Shown: positions 47,442-54,145 of the stretch, in pieces | Position numbering within the stretch: position 1 is the stretch's first letter | How the letters are laid out: each line of letters opens with the position of its first letter | Source: Tsukamurella sp. M9C | Lineage (GTDB): Bacteria; Actinomycetota; Actinomycetes; Mycobacteriales; Mycobacteriaceae | Assembly (NCBI RefSeq): GCF_020169415.1 | Contig: NZ_JAIULG010000032.1 | Span: 1-54,145 of the forward strand | Length of the DNA stretch: 54,145 bases | Direction: 5' to 3' | The notes under the pieces: generated by a model | Database searches by the model: none | Told to the model about the DNA's origin: nothing | Seen by the model: only the letters and a program-made list of their open reading frames with translations | Made by a program: the position numbers and the translations under genes

Positions 47442-48278
47442 ATGGACCACAGCGCACACGCCGCCGCACCGTTCCCGCAAGGGCTGCAGGCCGCGGAGCA
47501 GGGCTACCGCATCACCCCGGCGCTGACGATCCTCGACGCCGGCCGCACCCGCGTCGAGTTCGCGATCCTCGGCCCCGACGACGCGCCGGTCACCGCCTTC
47601 GACGTGCAGCACGATCGGAAGCTGCACTTCATCGCCGTCCAGCGCGACACCAGTGGATTCCAGCACGTGCACCCCGTCATGGACGCGGCCGGCACCTGGT
47701 CGGTCGAGCTGGACCTGACGCCGGGCGTGTGGCGCCTCTTCGCCGACATCGCCCCGACGACGCTCGGCGCGGGCATCGTCCTCGGCGCCGACGTCGCCGT
47801 CCCCGGCGACTATCGGCCTCGCGACCTCCTCGAGCGCCGCACCGTCTCGACGGTCGACGACTACGTCGTCACGCTCGACGGTGCGCTCCTGCCGGGCGAG
47901 GGGGCCGAGCTGCGCGCTCGTATCACCCGCGGCGGGATCCCCGTCACGGATCTGCAGCCGTACCTCGCGGCCTACGGCCACCTCGTCGCGCTCCGCGCCG
48001 GCGACCTCGCCTTCCTGCACGTCCATCCCGAGGGCGACCCGTCGGACCCCGCCACCCCCGCCGGTCCGGACATCCGGTTCCACGCGATGGCCCCGTCGGC
48101 GGGCACGTACCGGCTGTTCCTCGACTTCCAGCACGCCGGCACCGTCCGGACCGCGGACTTCACGCTCGTCGCCGGCGAGCCCGCCCCGTCCGCGGCGTCG
48201 GAGGCGCCGGTCGACGGCGCGGAGCCCGTCGCGCACGGCGGCCCGCACAGCAGCCATCACGCCGCGCACCACCACTGA
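47442..48278 (+). CDS. His-rich protein of a probable copper-responsive operon
   Basis: 278 residues. It starts MDHSAHA and ends in a His-rich tail (GGPHSSHHAAHHH). Between are two related beta-sandwich-like halves, each with an HVHP motif (QHVHPVMDAAGTW; FLHVHPEGDP) followed by a Leu/Phe-Asp strand (YRLFLDFQHAG). His clusters at both ends plus paired HVHP loops suggest metal chelation. No export signal is visible. A GAAGGAG site precedes ATG 47442. The CsoR-like promoter upstream and the MFS gene 41 nt downstream suggest a role in copper handling; the biochemical function is not known to me. Confidence 0.8.
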   Translation: MDHSAHAAAPFPQGLQAAEQGYRITPALTILDAGRTRVEFAILGPDDAPVTAFDVQHDRKLHFIAVQRDTSGFQHVHPVMDAAGTWSVELDLTPGVWRLFADIAPTTLGAGIVLGADVAVPGDYRPRDLLERRTVSTVDDYVVTLDGALLPGEGAELRARITRGGIPVTDLQPYLAAYGHLVALRAGDLAFLHVHPEGDPSDPATPAGPDIRFHAMAPSAGTYRLFLDFQHAGTVRTADFTLVAGEPAPSAASEAPVDGAEPVAHGGPHSSHHAAHHH

Positions 48279-48319
48279 CCCGCATCCACCACGTCGGCAC
48301 CGAACTCAGGAGAGATACC

Positions 48320-49675
48320 GTGGGTCCCTTCGCGAACCGCGACTTCCGGCTGCTGTTCAGCGCGCAGATCGTCGCCCTGCTCGGCACCGGCCTGACCACC
48401 GTCGCGTTGGGCCTGCTCGCCTACGAGATCGCGGGCTCCTCGGCCGCCGTCGTGCTCGGCACCGCACTCACGATCAAGATGGTGCTGTACGTGGTCATCG
48501 CGCCGCTCGCCGCGGCGTACGTCGACCGGCTCCCGCGGCGGGCGTTCCTGGTGGCGCTCGACGTCGTGCGCGCTGGCATCGTCCTCGCCCTGCCCTTCGT
48601 CACCGAGGTCTGGCAGATCTACGTGCTCATCGGCACGCTGCAGGCGGCGTCGGCGGCGTTCACGCCCACCTTCCAGGCCGTCATCCCGGACATCATCACC
48701 GACGAGCGCGATTACACCACGGCGCTGTCCGCGTCCCAGGTCGCCTACACGATGGAGAGCCTGGTCAGCCCCGTCCTCGCCGCGCTCGCGCTCCTGCTCA
48801 TCGACTTCGACGTCCTGTTCCTCGGTACCGCAGTCGGATTCGTCGTCTCCGCATTCCTCGTCCTCAGGGCGACGGTGCCCGACGCGCGCCGCGCGCCCGC
48901 GGGCGGCCCCGCCGACCGGATCCTCTCCGGCGTCAGGCTGTTCGCGCGCACCCCGAGCCTGCGGGGCGTCTTCGCCGTGAACTTCGCGGTGGCCGCCGCC
49001 GGCTCGATCGTGGTGGTCAACACCGTCAACTACGTCCGCGATCGACTGGGCGGCAGCGAGTCCCAGGTCGCGTGGATGCTCGCCGCATCCGGCGGCGGCA
49101 CCCTGCTCGTGGCGCTGGCCGTCCCGCGCCTGCTGGACCGGTTCTCGGAGCGGTCCGTGATGCTCACGGGCGCAGTGCTACTCACCGTCGCGGCGGTCGG
49201 CGCCGTCGCGATGGCCGCCGCCGACACCCCGTCGTGGGCGCTCACCGCGGCGGTGTGGTTCGCGAGCGGCGCCGGCTCCGCCATGGCGATCACCCCCACC
49301 GGCAAGGTGCTCCGCGCCGCGGCGGCGCCCAGCGACGTGGCCGCCGTCTTCGCCGCCCAGTTCTCCCTCTCGCACCTCGCCTGGCTCATCTCCTACCCGA
49401 TCGCCGGCTGGGGCGCGAACCGTTTCGGGCTCGTCCCGGCCTGGGCGCTCCTCGCCGGAATCGCCGCCGCCGGAGCGATCCTCGCGCCCGCTCTGTGGCG
49501 CCGCGGTCCCGTCGCGCTCCCCGCGGGCGCGACCGTCGCGGCACCGTCGGGCACGGGGTACCGCACGCCGGAGCGCGAGCCCGACCTGGTGCCCGGCAGC
49601 CCCGCCTGGCGGCACGCCGCCGCCGCGGGAGGCACGCTCACCGAATGCCAGTGCACCCGCGGGCAGGCCGCCTGA
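48320..49675 (+). CDS. Major facilitator superfamily transporter with C-terminal CxC tail
   Basis: 451 residues, about twelve transmembrane segments; the MFS loop AAYVDRLPRRAFLVALD lies between helices 2 and 3. It resembles MFS efflux proteins of the enterobactin-exporter/drug type (FANRDFRLLFSAQIVALLGTG at the N-terminus). The long cytoplasmic tail ends GTLTECQCTRGQAA, giving a CxC metal-binding possibility. Start GTG 48320 follows AGGAGAG. It is second in the CsoR-like operon, so it is likely a copper-induced exporter; the substrate is inferred only from regulation and the tail. Confidence 0.88.
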   Translation: MGPFANRDFRLLFSAQIVALLGTGLTTVALGLLAYEIAGSSAAVVLGTALTIKMVLYVVIAPLAAAYVDRLPRRAFLVALDVVRAGIVLALPFVTEVWQIYVLIGTLQAASAAFTPTFQAVIPDIITDERDYTTALSASQVAYTMESLVSPVLAALALLLIDFDVLFLGTAVGFVVSAFLVLRATVPDARRAPAGGPADRILSGVRLFARTPSLRGVFAVNFAVAAAGSIVVVNTVNYVRDRLGGSESQVAWMLAASGGGTLLVALAVPRLLDRFSERSVMLTGAVLLTVAAVGAVAMAAADTPSWALTAAVWFASGAGSAMAITPTGKVLRAAAAPSDVAAVFAAQFSLSHLAWLISYPIAGWGANRFGLVPAWALLAGIAAAGAILAPALWRRGPVALPAGATVAAPSGTGYRTPEREPDLVPGSPAWRHAAAAGGTLTECQCTRGQAA

Positions 49676-49698
49676 CCGCCGCTCACCCGGCGGCGGTC
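49674..49698. terminator. Bidirectional terminator between MFS gene and convergent membrane protein gene
   Basis: GACCGCCG (49674-49681) and CGGCGGTC (49691-49698) form a perfect 8-bp stem with a 9-nt loop, touching the stop codons of both genes. Confidence 0.55.
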
Positions 49699-50131
49699 AC
49701 CAGGCCGCGACGAAACCCGCGAGAAGCACGGCGAAGGCTCCGATCTCGGCGACGATGAGCGCCACCATGAAACCCCGCACCCCGGGCGCGGGCGGCGCGA
49801 GCTGGTTCTCCGTGTCCCGACGCGCGCCGTGCCAGCAGTAGCTGGCGATCGCCGCGACGAAGAAGAACACCAGGATCGCGGCCGCGGTCAGGTCCACCCA
49901 CTGCGGCCACGCGCTGAGCTCCACGAAGACCGCCGCCAGTGCGATGGCGAAGGAGTACAGCAGCGCGGCGCGGTGGGCGATGTCCACGTAGACGTGTGCG
50001 TGGTGCTCCGGGGAGGTCATGATCCCGTGGTACTTCCACACCCCGAGGGCCAGCGCCCACAGGAAGACGAGGCCGGAGGCGAGCAGCGTCAGCCGGGTGT
50101 CGAGGCCCAGCGCTGTGGCGTCGATCGTCAT
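49697..50131 (-). CDS. Four-helix membrane protein of unknown function
   Basis: 144 residues with four hydrophobic segments; the loop MTSPEHHAHVYVDIAHRA and YCWHGARRDTENQLAPP carry several His. Similar small proteins occur in actinobacteria without known function. ATG 50131 overlaps the methyltransferase stop (ATGA), so the two are translationally coupled and may work together. Confidence 0.78.
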   Translation of the reverse strand: MTIDATALGLDTRLTLLASGLVFLWALALGVWKYHGIMTSPEHHAHVYVDIAHRAALLYSFAIALAAVFVELSAWPQWVDLTAAAILVFFFVAAIASYCWHGARRDTENQLAPPAPGVRGFMVALIVAEIGAFAVLLAGFVAAW

Positions 50132-50736
50132 GCGTGCGCGCGGCCGAGGACCAGGGGCGACGTCGGGATCGGCACCCACGCGGGCGCCAGCATCCGGTCC
50201 TCCACCGTGGTCACCGCGAAACCCGCCCCGCTGATCAGCCCGACGGCGTCGCGGTGCGCATGGCAGTTCCCGAACAGCCGCGGCCAGACGGTGGCGTCCG
50301 CCGCCTTCTGCAGTCCCTCCAGCATCCCGCCCCGCGCGGCGACGTGCTCGAGGAAGCGGAGCTCGCCGTCGGGCCGGAGGAATCCGCGGACCTGCCGGAC
50401 CGCGCCCTCGGGGTCGGGCAGCGAACACAGCACCAGGCTGAACACCACGGCGTCGAAGGGCTCCGCGGCGACGTACTCGTCGAGCCGCTCGGGCCGCACC
50501 TCGACGCGCTCATCCGCCACCGCAGACGCCTCCGAGCGCAGGGCGTCCTCGGGCTCCAGCGCGACCACCGTCGTGACCTCCGGCGGGTACAGCGCGAAGT
50601 TCGTGCCGGTGCCCGCGCCCACCTCCAGGACCCGGCCCGACAGCCCGGCCAGGTTGCGTCGCCGCAGCTCGGTCAGCAGCGGCGGCTCGTTGCGCACCAG
50701 CCGCGGCCACATCTTCACGAAGAACGAATCGCCCAT
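50128..50736 (-). CDS. Class I SAM-dependent methyltransferase
   Basis: 202 residues. SAM motif I is VLEVGAGTGTNFALYP, then ALEPEDALR, DAVVFSLVLCSLPD, the post-motif GFLRPDGELRFLEHVAARG and a region recalling phosphatidylethanolamine or small-molecule methylases (WPRLFGNCHAHRD). Substrate unknown. It is the first gene of a two-gene unit with the following membrane protein, which would suit a lipid substrate (inference). Confidence 0.9.
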   Translation of the reverse strand: MGDSFFVKMWPRLVRNEPPLLTELRRRNLAGLSGRVLEVGAGTGTNFALYPPEVTTVVALEPEDALRSEASAVADERVEVRPERLDEYVAAEPFDAVVFSLVLCSLPDPEGAVRQVRGFLRPDGELRFLEHVAARGGMLEGLQKAADATVWPRLFGNCHAHRDAVGLISGAGFAVTTVEDRMLAPAWVPIPTSPLVLGRAHA

Positions 50737-50826
50737 GCTCCATCAGTACCCCATGGCCGCCGCCGCGGCGGCGTTCCGGTGGATGCGAGTACAGGGCGCG
50801 CGGCGTCGCCTGGTAAACCCAATGGA

Positions 50827-51618
50827 ATGACCACCCCGGAGGTACCCGCGCAGTTCGCCCGCAGCGGCGGCGGCTTCGATTCGCTGCCCGCCGCGGAGGG
50901 CCGCTGGGCGCCCGGCACCCTGTCGGGGCCGGCGATCGCCGGCCTGCTCGCGCAGGTCCTCGATACCGAGTTCGGCGAGGGCCTCGTCGGAACCCGCTGG
51001 CACTGCGACATGTTCCGCATGGTCCGCTCCGGCCACCTCGACGTGCGCACCCGCCTGGTCCGCTCGGGCCGCCGCATCCGCGTCGCGGAGGCGGAGATCA
51101 TCCAGAACGACAAGACCGTCGTCCGCGCCGCCGTCACCTTCTACCACCGGGCCCCGCAGCCCGACGGTGCCGTCTGGTCCGATCCGCACGTCCCCGCCCC
51201 GCCGCCGCCCGGCGGCCCACGCCTCGCGATGGCCGGCGGCAGCGGCGACTACGTCTCGTCGGACACCCCGGAGCATTGGGCCACCGCCGAGCGCAAGCGC
51301 GTCTGGACCCGCGGATGGCGCGTCCTGGACGGCGAGGAGACGACGCCCTTCGCCCGCGCCGCGATGGTCTCCGACTGCACCAACCTGGTGACCGGCATGG
51401 GCACCGGCGGCGTCGAGACCATCAACGGCGACGTCTCCATGGCCATCGCCCGCGCGCCCCGCGGCGACGAGATCGGGCTGGAGGCAGATCAGTTCGTCAT
51501 CGTCGACGGCATCAGCATCTCCTCGGCCAGCATGTTCGACCGCGACGGCCGGTTCGGCGTCTGCACCGTCACCGGCATCGCCACCGGCTCCGCCGTCCAC
51601 GGGCCCACGTCGTCATGA
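50827..51618 (+). CDS. Acyl-CoA thioesterase-like protein (double hot-dog)
   Basis: 263 residues. Two hot-dog halves: the first with LSGPAIAGLLAQVLDTEFG and MVRSGHLDVRTRLVRSGRRI, the second with MVSDCTNLVTGMGTGG then ADQFVIVDG. It matches thioesterase-superfamily proteins (4HBT_3 type) common in mycobacteria. It probably hydrolyses an acyl-CoA. Its stop overlaps the enoyl-CoA hydratase start (ATGA), so the pair likely acts in one fatty-acid or aromatic-acid route. Confidence 0.85.
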   Translation: MTTPEVPAQFARSGGGFDSLPAAEGRWAPGTLSGPAIAGLLAQVLDTEFGEGLVGTRWHCDMFRMVRSGHLDVRTRLVRSGRRIRVAEAEIIQNDKTVVRAAVTFYHRAPQPDGAVWSDPHVPAPPPPGGPRLAMAGGSGDYVSSDTPEHWATAERKRVWTRGWRVLDGEETTPFARAAMVSDCTNLVTGMGTGGVETINGDVSMAIARAPRGDEIGLEADQFVIVDGISISSASMFDRDGRFGVCTVTGIATGSAVHGPTSS

Positions 51619-52394
51619 GCGTCGTCGTCAGCCGGCGCGGACCGGTCACCGTCGTCGAGATCGACCGGCCCGATGTGCGCAACGCCGTCGACCGCGCCAC
51701 CGCCGAGGCCCTCGCCGACGCCTTCCGCGCCTTCGACGCCGACCCGGACGCCGCCGTCGCCGTGCTGCACGGGCGCGGCGGGACCTTCTGCGCGGGAGCC
51801 GATCTCAAGGCCGTCGCCGCCGGCACCCCGAACCGCGTAGAGCCCGACGGCGACGCGCCGATGGGCGTCTCGCGGATGCGGCTGAGCAAGCCCGTCATCG
51901 CGGCGATCGAGGGGCATGCCGTGGCCGGCGGCCTCGAACTCGCCATCTGGGCGGACCTCCGCGTCGCCGCGACCGACGCGGTCCTCGGCGTCTTCTGCCG
52001 CCGCTGGGGCGTGCCCCTCATCGACGGCGGCACCGTGCGCCTGCCGCGGCTCATCGGCGCGAGCCGCGCGATGGACCTCATCCTCACCGGGCGGCCCGTC
52101 GACGCGGCCGAGGCCGAGGCGATCGGCCTGGTCAACCGCACCGTCGAACCCGGGACGGCCCTGGAGGCCGCCGTCGAGCTGGGGCTGCAGCTCGCCGGAT
52201 TCCCGCAGACCTGCCTGCGCAACGATCGCCTCTCGATGCTCGACGGGGAGGCGGAGTCCGAGGCCGAGGCGCTCGGGATCGAGTACCGGTACGGGCTCGC
52301 TTCCCTCGCCGACGGCGCCGTCGCGGGCGCCACCCGGTTCTCCGACGGTGCGGGGCGGCACGGCGCGTTCCGCGACGAAGGACCTGTGCGATAG
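51615..52394 (+). CDS. Enoyl-CoA hydratase/isomerase family protein (crotonase)
   Basis: 259 residues. Crotonase fold motifs: RPDVRNAVDRATAEAL, oxyanion-hole block GTFCAGADLKAV, AAIEGHAVAGGLELAIWADL and VFCRRWGVPLIDGGTVRLP. In place of the usual catalytic Glu in GLxPxxG it has a GVPLIDGG loop, as in many mycobacterial EchA paralogues, so the exact reaction is uncertain. Coupled to the thioesterase gene. Confidence 0.93.
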   Translation: MSVVVSRRGPVTVVEIDRPDVRNAVDRATAEALADAFRAFDADPDAAVAVLHGRGGTFCAGADLKAVAAGTPNRVEPDGDAPMGVSRMRLSKPVIAAIEGHAVAGGLELAIWADLRVAATDAVLGVFCRRWGVPLIDGGTVRLPRLIGASRAMDLILTGRPVDAAEAEAIGLVNRTVEPGTALEAAVELGLQLAGFPQTCLRNDRLSMLDGEAESEAEALGIEYRYGLASLADGAVAGATRFSDGAGRHGAFRDEGPVR

Positions 52395-52511
52395 CGACGA
52401 TTCGTCGGGTAACGGACACGCAACGGTCACCTGCAATTCGTCACACCGGTCACAGCAGCCACCTACTGTGCAGGTGAACGGCCCGCTCGGGGCCGCGCAG
52501 AAGGGAACATC

Positions 52512-52742
52512 ATGGGGCTCGCCGGCGTCCGCAGCGAACTCGACGATCTCACCACTCAGCTCACGACCATCGCCGCGTCCATCGGCCGGACCGGCGACGA
52601 CCTCCAGATCGACGCCCGCAGCCTGCACGAGACCGGCTCGTGCGACGCGGTCAACTCCATCGCCCGCCGCCTCGACGACCAGGGGCTGCAGCTGCGCCGC
52701 CTGCAGGCGCGGATCACGAAGGTGGTCGACTCGCTCGCCTGA
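52512..52742 (+). CDS. Small helical protein of unknown function
   Basis: 76 residues, largely alpha-helical with heptad-like hydrophobics (VRSELDDLTTQLTTIAASIG; IARRLDDQGLQLRRLQARIT), probably a coiled coil. No signal or membrane segment. GAAGGGAAC precedes ATG 52512, and TACTGT at 52464-52469 could be its -10. Its stop codon directly abuts the stop of the convergent PaaX-like gene. Confidence 0.72.
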   Translation: MGLAGVRSELDDLTTQLTTIAASIGRTGDDLQIDARSLHETGSCDAVNSIARRLDDQGLQLRRLQARITKVVDSLA

Positions 52743-53462
52743 TCAGCCCCGGCCGATCCGCATCGCGGCCAGCCATGCGCGGAAGTCCGCGTAGGCGGCG
52801 GTGAGCTCGTCCGCCGGCCAGTCCGCCGGCCGCAGCTCCGGCGGGAGCAGCGGATCCCGGTAGAGGTGCCGCACCACCGAGACCATCGTCAGGAAGCGCG
52901 CCTGCCCGTCGTCGCCGGCGTCGGCGATCGCGCCCAGCAGCGCGTGTCCGTGCCGGGACCATTCCGGCAGGTCCCACAGCGTGCGCGCCAGGTCGACGGG
53001 GTCGTCGTCCGGCCGCGCGGTGAAGCGCGCGGTCACCTGGCGCACCGTCGTCGGGAGCATGCGGTCGAGGTTCGCGGGCCGCATCCACACGCCCTCGCGC
53101 AGCTCCGCGAGGCGCAGCCGGGTCATCTCGGTGCGCAGCTCGGCGCGGTCGCCGGCGCTGCGCCCGCTGGTGGTGACGATCGCCGTCTCCCAGGTGCCGT
53201 CCCAGGGCAGCATCACGGGGGAGTCGGTGCGCGCCTGGCGCCGGGCGAGACGGTCCGACAGCGCGTAGCGCCCGCCGTCGCGGACCAGATCACCGGCGGA
53301 CACCATGCGCGACATCGCCGCTCGCGTCGTGGATTCGGAGACCCCGAACAGCCGCATCGCGGCCACGATCTCGCGACCCTCCAGCTCCGGCGGATGCGCG
53401 CCCAGCAGCAGGCTCAGCACGGCCGAGCGCGCCGAGACCGTGGTGGTGAGGGGCGTGGACAT
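52743..53462 (-). CDS. PaaX-like transcriptional regulator
   Basis: 239 residues. The N-terminal winged helix (SAVLSLLLGAHPPELEGREI then FGVSESTTRAAMSRMVSAG) and the C-terminal part with WDLPEWSRHG fit the PaaX family. Family members repress phenylacetate or other acyl-CoA catabolic operons and respond to acyl-CoAs. It lies close to the thioesterase/enoyl-CoA hydratase pair, a possible target; no paa genes are in view. ATG 53462 is chosen; the open frame continues upstream without family-like sequence. Confidence 0.88.
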   Translation of the reverse strand: MSTPLTTTVSARSAVLSLLLGAHPPELEGREIVAAMRLFGVSESTTRAAMSRMVSAGDLVRDGGRYALSDRLARRQARTDSPVMLPWDGTWETAIVTTSGRSAGDRAELRTEMTRLRLAELREGVWMRPANLDRMLPTTVRQVTARFTARPDDDPVDLARTLWDLPEWSRHGHALLGAIADAGDDGQARFLTMVSVVRHLYRDPLLPPELRPADWPADELTAAYADFRAWLAAMRIGRG

Positions 53463-53576
53463 CGGCGTCGACGCTACACCGCGAGTGCGTGGTCGCCGGG
53501 TCAGCGGTGTGCGAGCCGGCGCCGTCGGTGGCCCTGCGGAACTGCAGGGGCGGGCGACGGTGCTGCGTGGTCGTGA

Positions 53577-54097
53577 CTCTCGGATTCTGTCCGGTTCGGA
53601 CAAGTGCGGTGCACGGGCGGCCGCGCCTCGGGTGCGTGCGGCTCGGCGGGCGATGTGCGGCGCCCGCCCTGGTCAGAGCGGTCGATCCGTCGGCGGTCTC
53701 CGGCGCGCGGCGGCGCATAGTGCACCGGCCACCGTGCCGTCGATGCAGGCTCCGTCGTCCCCCGCGCGGCGCCGAAAGGAGGCTCCGGCGTTCGCTCCCC
53801 TACGGAACGTCGTGCGTGAGGTGGGGGACCAGTCGTCCCCCGCGCGGCACCGATTCCCGCACGAGAAGCCAGCTCTCCCACGCCTAACGCCGATTCCCCC
53901 ATGCCGGGCCGTGGGGGTTCAGTCGTCCCCCGCGCGGCGCCGATTCCCTCACGTGGCGCCAGCTCTCCCACGCTGAACGCCGATTCCCCGTGGCGTGCCG
54001 CGCGCCCTCAGCCGTCCCCCGCGCGGTGCCGCGCTGCTCGTCCGAATGTTCCAGACGTGAGACCTGGGCCGTGTCCGAATCGGACAGAATCCGAGAG
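53577..54097. repeat. Pair of 26-bp inverted repeats bounding a non-coding repetitive segment
   Basis: 53577-53602 and 54072-54097 are reverse complements with a single mismatch over 26 bases. Each arm contains its own small palindrome (TGTCCGGTTCGGACA on the left, TGTCCGAATCGGACA on the right). The 469 nt between them hold tandem repeats and no credible gene; frames there are repetitive and Arg/Gly/Pro-rich. No transposase is present and I see no clear target-site duplication. It could be a miniature inverted-repeat element, a decayed transposon end pair, or two regulator sites. Confidence 0.7.
53755..54025. repeat. Imperfect ~90-bp tandem repeats in an intergenic region
   Basis: The core TCGTCCCCCGCGCGGC recurs at about 53755, 53833, 53923 and (diverged) 54012, giving periods of 78, 90 and about 90 nt. 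The 53833 and 53923 copies also share CGATTCCC, CCAGCTCTCCCACGC and AACGCCGATTCCCC at matching offsets. The wider stretch 53463-54145 contains nothing else I can call: no credible gene or RNA. Confidence 0.8.
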
Positions 54098-54145
54098 CGG
54101 CGTGAGCGCCGAAGGCAAGGGCGCGGCCCCACGCCCCATGCCCCC

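Noticed and set aside
53755-54025. Possible CRISPR array
   Set aside because: The repeat period is ~78-90 nt with the whole unit imperfectly conserved, so there are no unique spacers between short exact repeats, and no cas genes are present.
53463-54145. Several open frames in the right-end intergenic region (for example minus 53501-53971, plus 53489-53887)
   Set aside because: They merely translate the tandem repeats, conflict with one another in the same DNA, and have no ribosome sites or domain signal.

Overview
This window (about 70% G+C) looks like chromosome from an actinobacterium of the Mycobacteriales, of a Tsukamurella/Gordonia/Dietzia type. That placement is my inference. It rests on very high GC, many 4-nt ATGA start/stop overlaps, several probably leaderless promoters, an IdeR-like iron box, an MmpS-like protein, a PbpLipo-like lipoprotein PBP, and lysC/ask with an internal beta-subunit start followed by asd.

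Layout. (1) 2-11843: the 3' part of a large non-ribosomal peptide synthetase (three complete adenylation domains visible, then thioesterase) that runs on in the same reading frame into a DrrA-type ABC ATPase. It is followed by the ABC permease and an MbtH-like protein. (2) 11953-14033: two envelope genes, a PIG-V-like glycosyltransferase and an MmpS-like membrane protein. (3) 14184-16477: ask-asd, ending at a strong bidirectional terminator. (4) 16548-21708: homogentisate operon hpd-hmgA-unknown-fahA with a divergent Lrp/AsnC regulator; the unknown gene sits where a maleylacetoacetate isomerase gene would be expected. (5) 21851-25290: an amino-acid dehydrogenase with an apparent frameshift, then TetR plus a GT39-like membrane glycosyltransferase. 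(6) 25332-28186: ferritin with an IdeR-like box, a PepSY membrane protein and a Met/His-repeat membrane protein. (7) 28211-32764: trpF, a small secreted protein, PbpLipo, and a coupled LysR/beta-lactamase-like pair. (8) 32829-40248: PucR regulator, amidase, and a polyhydroxyalkanoate operon (acyl-CoA ligase, PhaC, PhaJ, PhaZ). (9) 40252-44464: furA, lipoprotein, ohr, paired fluC/crcB genes, a membrane protein, yqeY and a metallophosphoesterase. (10) 44520-47283: tRNA-Pro(CGG) followed by a lower-GC accessory patch containing a degenerate partial copy of the tRNA and its neighbour. (11) 47344-49675: a probable copper-responsive operon (two CsoR-like palindromes, a His-rich protein, an MFS transporter with a CxC tail). 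(12) 49697-53462: a membrane protein/methyltransferase pair, a thioesterase/enoyl-CoA hydratase pair, a small helical protein and a PaaX-like regulator. (13) 53463-54145: no credible gene, but imperfect ~90-bp tandem repeats enclosed by 26-bp inverted repeats.

Best candidates for something undescribed: the NRPS-thioesterase-ABC ATPase fusion; the conserved-looking unknown between hmgA and fahA; the copper locus together with the Met/His-repeat locus, which share a CCCC-N3-GGGG operator core; and the inverted-repeat-bounded repetitive element at the right end. No CRISPR array, rRNA, transposase or integrase gene was seen.
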